Assembly: GCA_018697195.1 (NCBI GenBank)
Contig: CM031879.1
Span: 26,719,660 to 26,783,659 of the forward strand
From: Certhia americana
Taxonomy: Eukaryota; Chordata; Aves; Passeriformes; Certhiidae
Length of the DNA stretch: 64,000 bases
Reading direction: 5' to 3'
The position numbers and the translations under genes are program-made. Shown here one piece after another: positions 48,386 to 62,100 of the stretch (positions within the stretch are counted from its first letter, which is position 1; each line of letters starts with the position of its first letter). Under the pieces are notes generated by a model, which was given only the letters and a program-made list of their open reading frames with translations, was not told where the DNA came from and ran no database searches.

Positions 48386-51300
48386 GAATTTTTGGCTCTG
48401 GATGTAGAACGAAGCACTAAAGTTACAAATTATTTCAGCTCAGTTTGGTGAAAACAGCTTTGGAGGACTCCCTGATGTCTTGCATAGCTTTCATAAATCT
48501 TAGCAGAAGCTACTAATTTTAAGTGATATAACTTCATATTCCTTTTGTGTGAATAGTGTTTGCAGGATAATTTATGCTATTTTGAGACTAATTAGCAATC
48601 CTAAAGTTAAAATCATTCTTCTTCTGAAAAAGCAATATATTGCAAGAAAGTATTCCCTATTTTCCCAAGTAAATGAAAGAATCCACATGGGGTTTACTGA
48701 AATGTAACAAAAGGAATCCATTTGGGGATTACTGATGTGTGTTTGATTCAGTTTGACAGAGTTTCATGTAATAAAAATCAAAGTACTGACATCTTCAGTG
48801 TTGTCCGATATTTGAGATTTTGTTTGTTTTTCATTAGCTGAAGAGTCAGAAGCACTTGTTTGAAAATAAGGTCCAGTTTCCTCCAGTGTTTAGGAGATTT
48901 TTCACCTTTTGTTGCGTCCCTGAAGCTGCACACAATTCCCTAAATCATTAAAATGCTGCTAATTATTATCTAAAAAAAAAGAGATGTGATTCAACGTTGG
49001 TAGTAAGTTACAAAAAGAGATGATGACTTAAATAGTATGCTGATAAAGTAAATTCCATAGACTCATTGTCAACCTGTGTTCCTCCTTTTAGTTTATTTTT
49101 TGCTAGGTTTTGTTTGTTTGTTATGCTTATATACTGATATACAAACTCTTCTAGGCACAGACTGTTGGTTATGCATTCATACAAAGAGAGTACTTCAGTT
49201 TCCTATTAAAACCTCCACACTGTGTAGCTGTTAACATGTTAACATACATTGATAATAGAAATCTGTGCTTCCTTATGAACAGGGCCCTCCCTGTATGTCT
49301 ATGAGAAAGCAAATACTTTTGGGCAGTAGAGTCTGAGTGGCAGTGCAAGCACTTTTGGGTTTTCTGCATTCCCTGAGAATAGGATAAAACACAAAGTGTT
49401 TGTCTGTTGTCTTACTATCTATAGCATCAAAAAGAAAACATTCTTCAAGTTCCTTTAACCTATTGCAGTTTTTGAAAGGGAACACCTTAGCAAGCCCCTG
49501 TTGGCCTGCTCAGTCATATGCCTTGTTGTCAGACCCCTCCATTCATCCTGCTCTTAGCAGACTGGTCTGCTCCTGCCTGCATGATGCTCCACTGTACAAA
49601 TCCTCCCCTTCTAAGTGCAAAAAGGGCCACTTAGCTTAAGCTGCATCTATTTAACCATCTTATACAGATGAACTTGGATAGAGAAGTGATGATCCTGGCT
49701 AGGGTAAGACAAGATAAATTATTACTGCCCAGTGTTTTGTCAAAACCCTTCAAAGATCTGGCAAGGAGGACTTCTATCAGCAAGAGAGGATGTTTGCCGA
49801 ATTGCTGGGGAAGGCTTCTGTTGTGGCTTTCATTGTTCTGGTGAAAGCTTGAAGTCTTCTTTTATTTTGATATTCCCAGCAGTGTTAGTGTGCTTTTTTC
49901 CTTGGCACTGACAGTCACAATATTGTCAGCTCCAGCACTGAGTCTGCCTCTTGCATGAGCAATTGCAGAGTAAGTAGAAGAAGTTACAATTGCATAAAAT
50001 TTGCTTGGATTACAGCATACAAATTTATTCTGAGGTTGAAAATGCTATAAAGGTTGGGCTGAATTATGTTATTTCTATAAGGGCACAGCCCTGAAGTGTC
50101 TAGGAAGACTGTGAAATTAGGGCAGTTTCTGTGCCAGAGATGTGTAAATACTGTTGTCCTACTACCATTCTTCTGTAACTGTAGAAGCATCTGTAGCAAT
50201 GTGGGTAGTGATAAGGACTCCATCTTGGTAGTGGGATCCACACTGGCATTTATTTGTAGACTCACAGGTATGTAGAATAAAGAGAAAGGTATCTTCCATT
50301 GAAGAGACTGCTATGTGAGTTGAAAGAATGTGAAGCTTGCTGAGCCTGGGTTATGCTCTGGAGAAAACAAAAGAAAGTAAAGTAAAATACGATTGGCAAT
50401 ACTATGTTGAGTTTCTAAGCAGCCAACATCATGACTTAGTGAAATAAGAGATCTTTGATTTCTGCTAGATTTGATTAATGCTGGTTTCACAGAGCATAAT
50501 CTGATGTGGCTTGGGAGGAAATGAGAATGACTGGTCCTTGTGAATTCACATCAAATTTTTTATTTCAAGTGTTCGCCAACTCACTTCCAGTCAGCAGGGT
50601 TAGAGACTTACCTTTATAACTGGAAATTAGAAAGCCAGCTACTTCATCTGGAGCATTAGCCTTTTTCTTTTATGTTCGCCATGTTCCTTTTTCTATAGAA
50701 AATGGCTCTGGTAAAATTTTATGAACCACCCAGGTCTACCCCAAATTTGGTGGCATTATTCAGTGAGTAAAATTCTGCTTACCCTTCAGAAGAGCAAAGT
50801 AAAGCAGCAGGCAGAGAAAACTGATATGAAGTACTGCCCTATGGCATGTGCAATAGGGCCTAGTTCTAGCAAACTATTTAGAATCTTCAGTAGTTTTTAA
50901 ACTTCACATTTTCTATTTTTTTTTAGACATTGGAAGGCTTTGAACCAGAATCTAAGTGTTTTCCTTCTAAGGAAGGAAAAAGGGGTCTGTTTGCTAATTA
51001 AGCTGCAATGAAGTATAGAAATTCCTTGTGAAATAAGAAACATACTAATGCTGAAATGTAGGTTAGCAAAGTTAATTTCTCAGGTACTGTGACCTATCTT
51101 ACCTGACCTAATTTATTTCTTTTTATTATTCAGTTGCCTTTGCTGAATTAGAGCACTGTGATTTGTATTGCTAGATAATGTAGCTGCATTTTTCAAGGAT
51201 TCTGTGTTTGTTAAAATTACTGGAAGAAAATACTTTAACAGGAACAAAAACCAATTTGTTACCATATTTGCCAATTATTTATTATGAGTTTCGTCAGAGG

Positions 51301-54300
51301 CATAGGTATTGTAGGGTAAACTTATTAGAAGTGTCTATTTTGTCAGCTGAGATAATAAAGCCTGGGGAAATACTCCTTTTATTTCAAAAGACCACCAGCT
51401 TTTTAAATATTGACTTTGGGCTTTTAGAGGGTAGCCTTACTATAAATAGTTTAGTGCTATGCTTCTGGTAGTGAATTCAGAGAAAGAAGAAGATTATTCA
51501 CCCTAAGCATGTTTTATTTATCTACATGATTTATTATCAGGTTTTAACGATTCAGAGTTGTTAGTAATCTGTTTGTAATTGATCAATAATTCAAGTAGCA
51601 TAGGGCACAGGCTCTTCCAGTAAATGTCCATGCCTTTAAAGCAGTCACCTTGTATAGATGTGCAAATACAATTCTGATAAGGGATGTTTGCATGGAAGTG
51701 CTGGTAACTTCATGTACAGTGAAGCTGCACTTGGCGATAACTCCAGTGATGCATACACAGGGTGAGTTGCTAGCACAGGGCTGGCAGAGGAAGGCATCTA
51801 TCTTGTTTCATAGAGAACACAAGACTCACTGAACTACTTTCAGCTATACCAGTCTCTCTTCCATCCTTTTATTTCTTCAAGAAGCTGGTTTGAATATCCA
51901 GGGTGAGCTTTCTGTAACTGGTAGGGTATTTCTTTTGTGCTGAGCCAAGAGTGAGATTTTATAGAGAGACCCATCAATCATAGTCCAGCATTGCTTCAAG
52001 ATAATTTATTTAGAATGGATTATTAAAGAAAGATTAAGGATGTGTTAAAGTGGTTTATTTGCTATTAATAGCATACCTGAAATATGTGTGGTCATTCCAA
52101 GGTGCTGCCATAGTCCATTTATATGAAACAAATGAACTCTCTATAGTGTATCCATTACGATCGAACATCTGGAGATACAGAGGTCATGGAGGGAGCTCCT
52201 TGGACTCCCTCCAAGGGAGATGGTGTGTTAGCTTGGGAGAAGGGGATGGAGTTAGGATAAAAACGTGCACAAAAGGAAGTATGAAAAAGGTGTGCAACAG
52301 AAACATCTGCAGTTTTTCTGACTCTTGCAATCAGTACATGGAGGAGAAAATCTTCATTATGAGAATACTGAGGAGAGAAATTGTGATTTTGCAGTAGGAG
52401 ACAAAACATTAGCAGTCCTGCTCTGAGTGGCTTGTGCTAGTGGGAGAGATTAAGAATTGTGTAGCCCAACAAGGTACCTGCTTTGTTGTTGATCCCAGAC
52501 AGGATCTCAGCAGCAGCCTTCACAGTCTGCAGAAAATACTCTTAAAGGAAATACTCCCTTTTCCATTGGTGGCACCAAGAACTAATTGATGAGTGAGTAG
52601 CCACTGAATGGTAAGTGTACCTAGATTAGCTGTCATAGGGCACCCTGCCAGAGTATCAATGTGTAAACATTTAAATGGGATGGTTTTCACTAGAAACTAG
52701 ATGGTTTTCATCTAGAAACTGCTTCCTCACAGATTTTTCTCCCAGATACATTTCTCCTTTATTGCTCTAAATCAACTCCTCAGGGCACAGGAAAGAGGAC
52801 ATGTCTCCAGTCCAGAATCAGCGCTGCTCAGGGGCTGCTGAGAGTGAACTCCCTCCTCATGCACATGTTTCCTGTGACCTCTGAGTCCACTTAATTCTAC
52901 TTGTGGTACATGTGATCTGAGAGAGAGATACACAGGAAGCAGTTACTAGCTCCAGGAATGCCTTTGTGAAACTTGTAGCAGTTTTTAATTTATCATGTGC
53001 TGTGTGTAATCAAAACAGAAATTGATCAGATGCTGAAAGATTGGTAGGTACCAATTTAATTTGTGACAGGAAATACTTCTAGCTCTGATCTGGTGTTTGC
53101 AATGTGTGAGGAAGAGAAATCTGTTCTTGTGGGGTCTTTTATTCATTCTGTTTTCAAGAACTAGAACAATCTGTCTCTGTGCTTATTTAATTAATGTGAT
53201 GTCAACAGCAATTATGTGTTAAATAATATAGAATGAGATGTAAACAAAGCAGGATTTGAATCCTCCAAGTCAACCAAAAGTAATTGGCCAACCTCAGGGG
53301 ATATTGTATTGCTGAACCTTCTTCTAGAGCTTTGTTTCCTTTTTATGAAGAGTAAATTAGTTTATGTTTTGAAGCATCCTGAAATAATACCAGTTTTGTT
53401 GTCTCACTTTGAAAAATAACTCACGCTCATTCTCAAAAAAGAAAAAGGGAAAGAAAAGAAAAAGCAAAAACCACTGTGACTGAGGCATAGAGCCAGATCC
53501 TGAGATCAATATCTGTCTGAAACAGACAGGAAGTGGTCCTGTGTGAACAGTGAGAGTATTTATATTAAGCCATTAAAACACTGAAAGGTGAGGTTAATTA
53601 GCAAACATCTGCATTTAGTCAGCAAAATGGAAGTGGAAATAAGACTGCCTGAATGAAAACTTCTGGTGGATTGTTAGTTAAGCTATTTTTATTTAATTAT
53701 ACAATTCTTGGATTTTTTAATTGTATATTTTCCTCTCCATGGAGGCTGATGCCCATTTGCTTACTAGACGAAATAGTAACTTATTGAGGTCAACAACAGC
53801 TGTCAAGAAATGAGTGATGCTTGAATAAAATTCATCTTCCTTATTCGAACCATGTGTCTGGTCTTGGGAAAAACAGAGTAAGAAACAAGCACCATGAGAG
53901 AGCAGCTAAGCTCTTCCCTAGCAGAGTTTAAACAGATCAGATGCATTGGCTTGAAGCTGCTCTCTTCCCCACAGACTTCAAAGGAAGCCTGCAGCCACTT
54001 AGACATATAGCTTCAGATATTCAAAAGGCAGGAGAGGTGGAATCTGTCTTGTGGTTTTATGGTAGTATAAGTCTGTAGTGGAATAAACCTGCCAGGCCTC
54101 CAGGCAGGAGGGACATAGTGGCCTGAGGGAACCTTCTTTGCCTCCTTGCCTTTCTTATGCTTATTTATTTGACCTAAACCTTGCTATTGTCTTAATAATG
54201 AGCACTGAGACCTATGCTCATGTTGAATTTTTCCACTGCTTTGTGCCTGCATGGGCACATTTAGCCTCTGTTTATGATGCCATGTTTCTATGTTACTGCT

Positions 54301-55837
54301 CTGAAGCAACTGCAGACAAGAAATAAAGGAGAATAAGAAAGTTTCTATTTAATTTTTCAGTAATCTGGGAGTTCATCTATTCTGATTGGCATTGGAGAAA
54401 AAAATTATTTTACCTTCTAGAACTCCTGAAACCTTCAGAAAAAGAAAAAAGACACCCTTTGTTTTTATTTTTTCCTTTTACTGTGAAAGAGTAGTCAGTG
54501 TGTAAGATTAGTCCAAAAGGTACAAAGGAAATATGAAAGCTGTCTGTGAGTCAGGCTTTTCTGTGGTGTTTTTTCAGATTTCTACAGTACGACAGGCTTG
54601 CAAAAGAGTGCAGAAACCCTAATACCTCACTGTCTTAGGTAACAGTCGAGACAACAAAAAGATTTTTTTCCTTTAGAGAGTTTAGGTGCAATACATAGAA
54701 AAGATGTATGACATGCTGTTCCTTTGTGAAAGTACTAAGAATATTAAAATACTCCCATTATCAGTGCTTAGCCCCAAGCTTCCTTTAATGATCCTACCAC
54801 ATCTTGTAAGAAATAGAACTGAGTATGTGACTTCAGAAGGAAGCTACATGGTGACAATTAATGGTTCTTGTCAAAGTCCTGCACGATCAGTATCCATGAA
54901 TTATGACATCTAACTACTAGCCCTTTTAATCTTGACTAAAGGTTTTTGTGTTCCTTATTAAAGTATCAATCTGTGGCTCTGATGTGTTCCCTCAAAAGGA
55001 AAAATAAACAACTAATCAAGCAGACAGTGTTCTTTGTGGTTTAATTCAAAGACTGCTGTTGTACATATATTGCATTTATATGCTAATATCAGTTCATCAG
55101 ACATTTAGGCATGTATTCTTTTCATCTGTATTTTGTGTCTTCATTATTATGTCAGTCTGCTGTTGAACTTTCCCCTATTCTCCATTCAAGGAAAGTGGCT
55201 AATGCAGTCAGCTAAGCAGATGAAAGAGTTACAGAGATAGGAGTTGGATCCTGCTGTTCTTGTTTTACTCACCAATAAAAGTCGTGCAACTTAAAAAAAA
55301 ATTAAATAACAAAGACGTGAACACCAGAAAAAGACCTTGTAAGTGGTCCATAACAAGAATGAACAAGCTTTGCCTTTCTCTACAGGGTTTCTTTTTTAAT
55401 GTACTGTATTTGATCCTGGAGCCTTATCTAATTTAGAGAATAACTACAGATGTGCTTTAAACTTGTAAGAGTTAAAAGCTGAAACACATTTATTCCTGGA
55501 TTTGGGTTGAAGAAGAAAACCTAAAAGTTTGCTTCCCATTGCTCTCCATTACCTTGCCTATGTACCAGCCAGGACATAGCCACCAGGGCAGGTGGTAGCA
55601 GAAGCTGGAAGTCAATCTTTTTATAACACATGGTTTGCCCTGCATTTTAAGTATTACTCTGTCTTGATCAAATCCCAGTCATGACAGGTTTGAAGTTTGG
55701 GACAATTAGCCTGGTTTTTCAAGTGACTTATTGTAAAAGTGATGCAGGAAATTCCTTGTCTTTTCTCTCTTACTAAAAAAATAGGCTCACTGTGGCCCTG
55801 AGGGATGGATAAAACTGGCTTGAAACCTTTTCCCTGG
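48386..55837 (+). other. Intron, largely featureless
   Basis: AT-rich unique sequence with the small tandem duplication at 52680-52722. A nested 9-bp inverted repeat TGGAGGGAG/CTCCCTCCA lies at 52187-52213. Frames at 51208-51471 and 52050-52397 have no domain or splice support. Confidence 0.55.
52680..52722 (+). repeat. Tandem duplication of about 21 bp
   Basis: Unit one (52680-52700) reads ATGGTTTTCA then CTAGAAACTAG. Unit two (52701-52722) reads ATGGTTTTCA then TCTAGAAACTGC. The copies differ by a one-base insertion and the last bases, so the duplication is recent but not brand new. Confidence 0.85.
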
Positions 55838-55879
55838 TGCAAGACTGTCATGAAGTTACGACTTCATGACAGTCTTGCA
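55838..55879. repeat. Perfect 19-bp snap-back palindrome with 4-nt loop
   Basis: The left arm 55838-55856 (TGCAAGACTGTCATGAAGT) is followed by the loop TACG and then its exact reverse complement at 55861-55879. It would extrude as a hairpin of 19 pairs with a tetraloop. Both flanks break symmetry immediately (G opposite G). It carries no T-run or coding context, so it is not a bacterial-style terminator. Confidence 0.97.
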
Positions 55880-58800
55880 GATACTTTGGTTGTTTTCATC
55901 TCTTTCCTTTGCTTCTCTTCACGCTAATCCTTCTCCAGCAACATGATGGTACTTCTAGCCTTGACTCACATTACTGGATCTACTGGTGATTAATTCTGGA
56001 TGATTTCAAAAAACTTTTTAAAACTTTTTTTTAAAGAATGAAAAAAGACTGATTATGCCCAGTAATTTCAATAGTGAACTTATGTCTTTGGCAGAGGACA
56101 TCTAAACATGGGACACAAGCTTCCACGAGCAAGACTTCTGCATAATAACTGGTGCTAAAAAGCTAATGCTAAGCTTCCTTAGCAGAAAACATGTAAAGAG
56201 TTTGATTTTTATATGTACACTAAAAAGCTTAAATTCCTCATAAGTTCAGGAAACTCAGTTCAGCACTAAATCCAAAGAACGTTCATGATATATTTGCTTT
56301 TTCAGTTTATCTGAATGGGTACATTCCTAAACAAAAAAAGAAAATTTCTTAAAATCAGGCATGCACATGTGATTTACAGTCTTTGTCATATACCTGTGGA
56401 AAAAATGCATTGATACAGCAGAATTGAAAAGATTAATAATTTCTTTAAAATAAAAATGGAAACTCTTCTGCATAGATAAGTGAAGATTGAAGCATTTCAC
56501 CCTCCAATTCCTGATATAATTTTGGCATCCTAATTAGAAGATTAATTATTTCTGTATACTTTGTTCAAGTTTTGCAGTTATTTTCTCTGTTCTTAATTGG
56601 TGATGTGGTTTGACATTACCTTGTGCCAATGTAGTCAATAGTTTTTTAGAACTTGTTAAATCCAGCTTTAATTGGTATTGTCCTGTAATAGCAACAGATT
56701 CTTTTTTTCCATTTCTTTTACACAGAAACTTCATTTTTAGAGTCTTAAGGAAACAGTATCTAATTTTTGTTCCATTTTAATGGAACAAAATGGATCTAAT
56801 CCCCATCAATTAATAAAAAACAACTACTTTGATAACTTGTTCTGCAAACGTAATACAGTCTGTTGTATAACTAGACCTGGAAAACAGGAAACTCTGCATG
56901 GGAGACAGACAAATGCCAGTCATACCCCAAATCACGAACTAGATGGAAACATTGGAGCATATTATATTATTATTTCATAATCTACATCTGACTAAGGTAG
57001 CCCTTCACTGTTCCAACCTGCTGATTCCTTGTTCTTCTCTCTGGATTCCTCCTCTTTGCTTATATCACTTCTTGGCCTACCTGTGCTAACTGCACTTTTG
57101 TTAGTCTTTGTATAACTAATGCAGCTGTGTTTCAATCAGAGCAGCTGCTCCAGTCCTCATTTCACTTAAAGTTGCTGTGCCTGTTTTGGATGAGGAGAAA
57201 GGCTTTCCTGGTTAAATTCCATGTATATTTCCTATCTCTCTTGGGCTGACATTCAGTGATGCAGTAAATGCTGCTCTAAGGCTCATAAACACAAGAGAGC
57301 AAATTCTGTGACTGCATCTCACATACCATTGACTGTGTAAAAGTTCATCTTTCAGTTTTGTGGAAAAAAATGTTGATTGGCTAATTTCCTAACAGCAGGC
57401 TTATGCTTAATACCTAATCAGATATCATCTGTCTGCAGCATCCTAAATTTATGCTGGTTCAACTTTTGTCTATTCTTCCACAATGTCATGTAATTGGCAC
57501 TGTACCATAAACTTGCTACCATGCACGCTGGCAATTCATCAGAAATGTGATTATAATGCAGAGTGATACAACTATAGATATATTTAGGATCAGCAAATTG
57601 TGGAACTGCTGCATGACCTTTTCTTGTACATTATATATTAACACATTCTATGTACATTGCTCTGATGTCTTTAGATAATAGTAGCAATAACAACACGACT
57701 AGCACTGTGTTGTGTGTCATTGAAGCAGAAAAATACTCTGTTATTATATCATTTATTGAAGACAATAAAGATGAGATCAAGTACAACTTACTTTCTTACA
57801 GTAGAAATGAGACTCCATTTTCTGACATACTGTATACATGTTTTATTTTGATATTTTTTCTAATGTTCAGTTGCTCTGGTGTCTTCTTGAAGCAGATCCT
57901 GAAGGTATGTATCAGCAGAAGAACCTATAAAGAAGAATTTTGATTAGTTTTGGTCATCAATCAGATTACCATTTTTACTGTCTTGATGCACTTGTACTTT
58001 TACTAAGACTCAGGTACAGAATTTACTCAGAGCAGAATAGATGAATGATTTCTGTTGCAATAATGCCTATGAAAGCAAGAGCAATGTAATCTTTTTAATG
58101 GTTCCATTTATTAAGCACTCTCTATCCAGTCTCCTTCCCATGAAATATGCAGAGGGAAACAATTGTGTAAAGGAACAGAAGGCAAAGGTCAAGGACATAC
58201 ATAGTAAGTGTTACAGATACGAAGATTTCTATCATTTCAGGATGTGCTATATGAAATGCTATTGGTACCATGTGTAGGTGAACATACTGCCTCATCTGCC
58301 TTTATTGTTCCACTTATAGCTGTTCATCAATGCAGCTAATTTTGACTACTTTGAAACATCATCCTTATCTTCTGATCAGTTCTAAGGTATTACACCTTGG
58401 CATAAGTATCTTGCTCTAGAAGATTCACTGATGGAAATGAAGGGTTTTGTACCTCAAATTCTGTGGTTATGATTGATTCTTATTCAACATCTGCTTTTCG
58501 ACAAAGAAGTTTCTGCCTTTTACTGTTTAAAGGACAAACTGCCTGAGTAAGACTAACATATCCTTGGGGTGACATCTAAAAAGAGAGCTGGATGGAAAAT
58601 ACTAGGAAAGCCTGTCATCAAGATGGAGCCCAAATATGAATTGTTGACTTGTGCTTTTCTCTGTACATTCTTGGTGTGGAGAACAGACATATGTATTTAT
58701 GTCTGTATTCCAGAGATATCCACTATCGTGTAATTGGACAATGCGTTGAAAAATATTGATGATATGTTGGGCAATGGAAAGTATCCCAAAGAAAGTGCTG

Positions 58801-59129
58801 CTAGCAACAGGGATATCCAAGTGAATGAAGAAACATGGCTGGATACTGAGAATTGCTATTAGGAAATACTGGTTACAAAGTAAATATGCAGGTAATAATG
58901 CCTTTGTAATTAGTTTGAAGAATCCTGTTCCAGAGACATTTTTTGCATGTACAAGAACAAAATTTATGAACTAGCTGATTATGACTAAGACTATTTGCTG
59001 TGGAAAAAGGCCTAACTCTTAATCTTGGAAGGCAATAAAAGCATTTATACTTAACGGTGTTTCATACTTTTACATACTCATACATACATACTGAAAAGTC
59101 ATTTCAATGTTGTATGTTTGCAATAGGTA
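55880..59129 (+). other. Intron, no exon found
   Basis: AT-rich with the 12-bp palindrome at 56765-56790. The 97-codon frame at 57650-57943 includes a hydrophobic stretch but has no start context, splice sites or family resemblance. Confidence 0.55.
56765..56790. repeat. Perfect 12-bp inverted repeat with 2-nt loop
   Basis: TTTTGTTCCATT (56765-56776), two T, then AATGGAACAAAA (56779-56790). Near-continuous palindrome. Confidence 0.9.
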
Positions 59130-59191
59130 CTTTAGACAAAGTACATCTGAGATGTAAACACTTCGGACAAAGTACTGCTGAGATGTAAAGA
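59130..59191 (+). repeat. Tandem duplication of 31 bp
   Basis: Units 59130-59160 and 59161-59191 share CTT..GACAAAGTAC and CTGAGATGTAAA at the same offsets. They have equal length and only a few substitutions. Confidence 0.85.
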
Positions 59192-62100
59192 TCAGTTAAG
59201 AGATGCATTTCAACTCTTTGACTGCAGCACCAAAGTTTTTTAGTGTCCTGCTAGAAGAGCAGGCCGTGAAAGTGAGGTTCTTGGGAAAGGCTTTCAAGAA
59301 ACTTTCTGCTGCCAACTTAACAATCTGTGAAGCATGCTGATAAAGACTGCGTTTGCACGACTATCAGAAAGAGCAGGTTTTGATTCTTAGATATGAAAGG
59401 GAGAGAATATACTTGTAATACACACAGAGAGTAGAAAAGAAGACAACAAAAGAGAAGTGCAGCATTTTTTACTACAGGAAAAGCACTTTAGTCTCCCTTT
59501 AACATGTCTCCCAAAATCTATGCAGATCAGCTATACTGGCATGTGTTTATAGTAAAGCAAGGAACTATAAATTTAATGCAATTCAGTCATAATGACCAGA
59601 GGTTGCAGTGCGTGCATATACACATAATATATATTATAAATGAAGCATTCATTTTCATTTGAGCACTAATTCCCAATAAGTTGGTATTCATCAATATATG
59701 TTTGCTAGCAGATCAATACCTAATCTGTTTGCCAATTTAATTGTATCAGGAGGGTGCATCAGACCTATAATTTTCTAGTCAGTCTCTTGTGTTAGCTGAA
59801 AAAAAGGGTAAGAAAGTATTTTGACAACTGCAAATGAATGAAATATTTCAATGCAGTAAAAATGCTTTGCATTCTGACCCATCTAAGAAAGATAGTCAAA
59901 GCTGTTATTTATATTAGAACATTAGATATTTTAGGAGCAGAAGATGCACCATGTTATATTAATGTAGCTATTTTATTGAAATTTGCATCTACCCAGTATA
60001 AAGGAGTGGAGATAATTCAGTGCAGGACCACATGAAAAACATGTTACAGCAGCACAACTGGGAATTTGTGTCATATAAATGAAAGGAAGTCTCTAGTAGA
60101 AAAGATGCTGTAGCAGCTCTTGGCTGTCACTGTGTAAGTAGACAGATGAGTGTTTTTGTGACTTGCAAAGCTGGAAGGTTTATATTGTATTAATGGGGCT
60201 GTTTTCATCTGATTGCATGGATCAAATCCAGCATTTGGCCAGGCTGGCTAGAGCTGGAAATCTGCCAGCTATTATATTGTGCTATGTAGAAACAAAGTGA
60301 AAAAGGCTGTTTTTCAGGTTCTCTGAGCAACTGACATTTTTAAAGGATGGCCTGTAAAATTCTGTGAGTGCATGGGAGGGTACATGGGAATGGATTGCCA
60401 AAAGTAGCTGGCCTCATGCTCACTCTGAGCAGCATTTGCCACTGCTATCCCTGGAAGCAAGCTACATAGATGGAGGTGGTTGGTCCGAGCCAGTGGGACA
60501 TTTCTTGCATTCTCTCCATGGTTCACTGGAAAAGTCAGTCTCATTCAAAATTACTGTCACTTTAGATTATTTTTCCTCTTCTGGAGGAATCCAAGGCACT
60601 GTGGGTCATCTCTTTCAGAAATTGCTGTTAAGGTATAATATTCAAATCTGATTTGAAAATAGTCTTACATATTTAAAAGGAAAATAACCTGCTCTCTGAA
60701 GGTTGGGATTGAAATGATCTCTTTTCTGCATGGATCTTCTGTACATATGAAATTTTACAAATTATCTATTCTGTTTCACAGAATTACTATATTTATTACC
60801 AGAGGAAAATAGATTTTTATTACAGCCAAAGGCTGTTTTGATTAAATATAAAATTATTAATTATGCTAAGCCCATCCCAAAGCTCCCAGTATTTTCAGAT
60901 GGATGTTTTTTCTATAACTTTTAATTAAAATTGTTCTAAAAAGCCACAAGTTAGCTGCATGTGTACTTAAACTGAAGTTAGCTCTTTTGCTGGTTGCTGT
61001 ATGCCGTCTAATTAATCTGTAGTGATTAAATGTACATAAAATCATCTGAAATACAAGGTAATTTGTGCAGATATGGAAGAGTGAAGAGCTTTTACTAGTC
61101 CTTGACATAATTATTTTGTCTTTGGAAAATAATTTCAAAAGGCTGCAGATGATAATTGTTTTGATGAAGCAAACATAGAAAACAGTGTAGCAGCCACACA
61201 TGGTAAAAAAAGCAGCAGCAGAGACTTATAGAGATGGAGAGGTTTGCTTTTCAGTGTGCAGCTTGTCTTTGTTTCTAGAGGTACAGTGTCTTGTTGGCTG
61301 TCCTCAAAAGTTTGGGAATCTGTGCTGTCTAGCAGTTTGCATGATTTGTTGAACTGACTTTTGTGTGACTAGGAGGTGCCTCGGGGCTATGTTATCTTTC
61401 ATGATTTATAAAAAAATTCACAGGGTTTTTTCTTTCTGTTTGCCATCAGTGTTCTTGAAATCGCTCTTTCTCATTCCTGGTGAACAGTTCTCAGCAAAAG
61501 CCTTTGAGTGATTAGTTTGTAGATAGTGAAACATTCCTTGGAGGGGACAGTTTGTCTTTTAAAGTATAAATGCCTGTGATTTTTGGCAGTTCCATGCATT
61601 TGCTTGGTCATGCATGGGGGTCACAGACCCTTATTGTCACAGTAATGATAAGTTAAACAAATGAAGACTGGTGTTGGGTCAGGGCTGCATTGTCACTGGC
61701 TGGAGCACTTGTCATTCCAGAGACAGGAATGGCAGCCCCACAGGTCATGGGGGGGAACCAAGAGGGAATTGGAACACACATGTCCAAGTGCACTTTGCTG
61801 ACAGAGGTGTCTCATCTCATGTCACTCACCAGCCATTTGTCCTTTTCCTCTGGTGGCAGCAGAACTACCTAGAGCACACTACCTTAAGGCCCTGTGGCCA
61901 GAGCAAAATCCCACAAAAGCTTTAGTTCTCCAGGGTCTGGAGGGCCTCATCAGGTTGTCTGTTACCTGGTTGCCATTCCAGCTGTGTCAGACCATGAGCC
62001 TCAGGTGGGTGTGCTCACTTTTCACAAGGTGTGTGAGCCACAGTTAATAGTCTTTTGCTTTGTTGTTCATGGTTTATTTTAATTCTCATTTGTTGTTTTT

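Noticed and set aside
48143..48451. 102-codon + strand open frame
   Set aside because: Lies mostly over an antisense CR1 fragment; the residues are translated repeat with no domain.
55838..55879. Palindrome as an intrinsic transcription terminator
   Set aside because: The setting is eukaryotic and no T-run follows the stem.
57650..57943. 97-codon frame with a hydrophobic stretch and a GGTATGT donor-like site near 57904
   Set aside because: No acceptor or family match; the hydrophobic run reflects T-rich sequence.
61671..62082. Cluster of overlapping frames in a GC-richer patch
   Set aside because: Three frames are open at once, no motif is shared and no CpG island is present; more likely an old repeat or chance.
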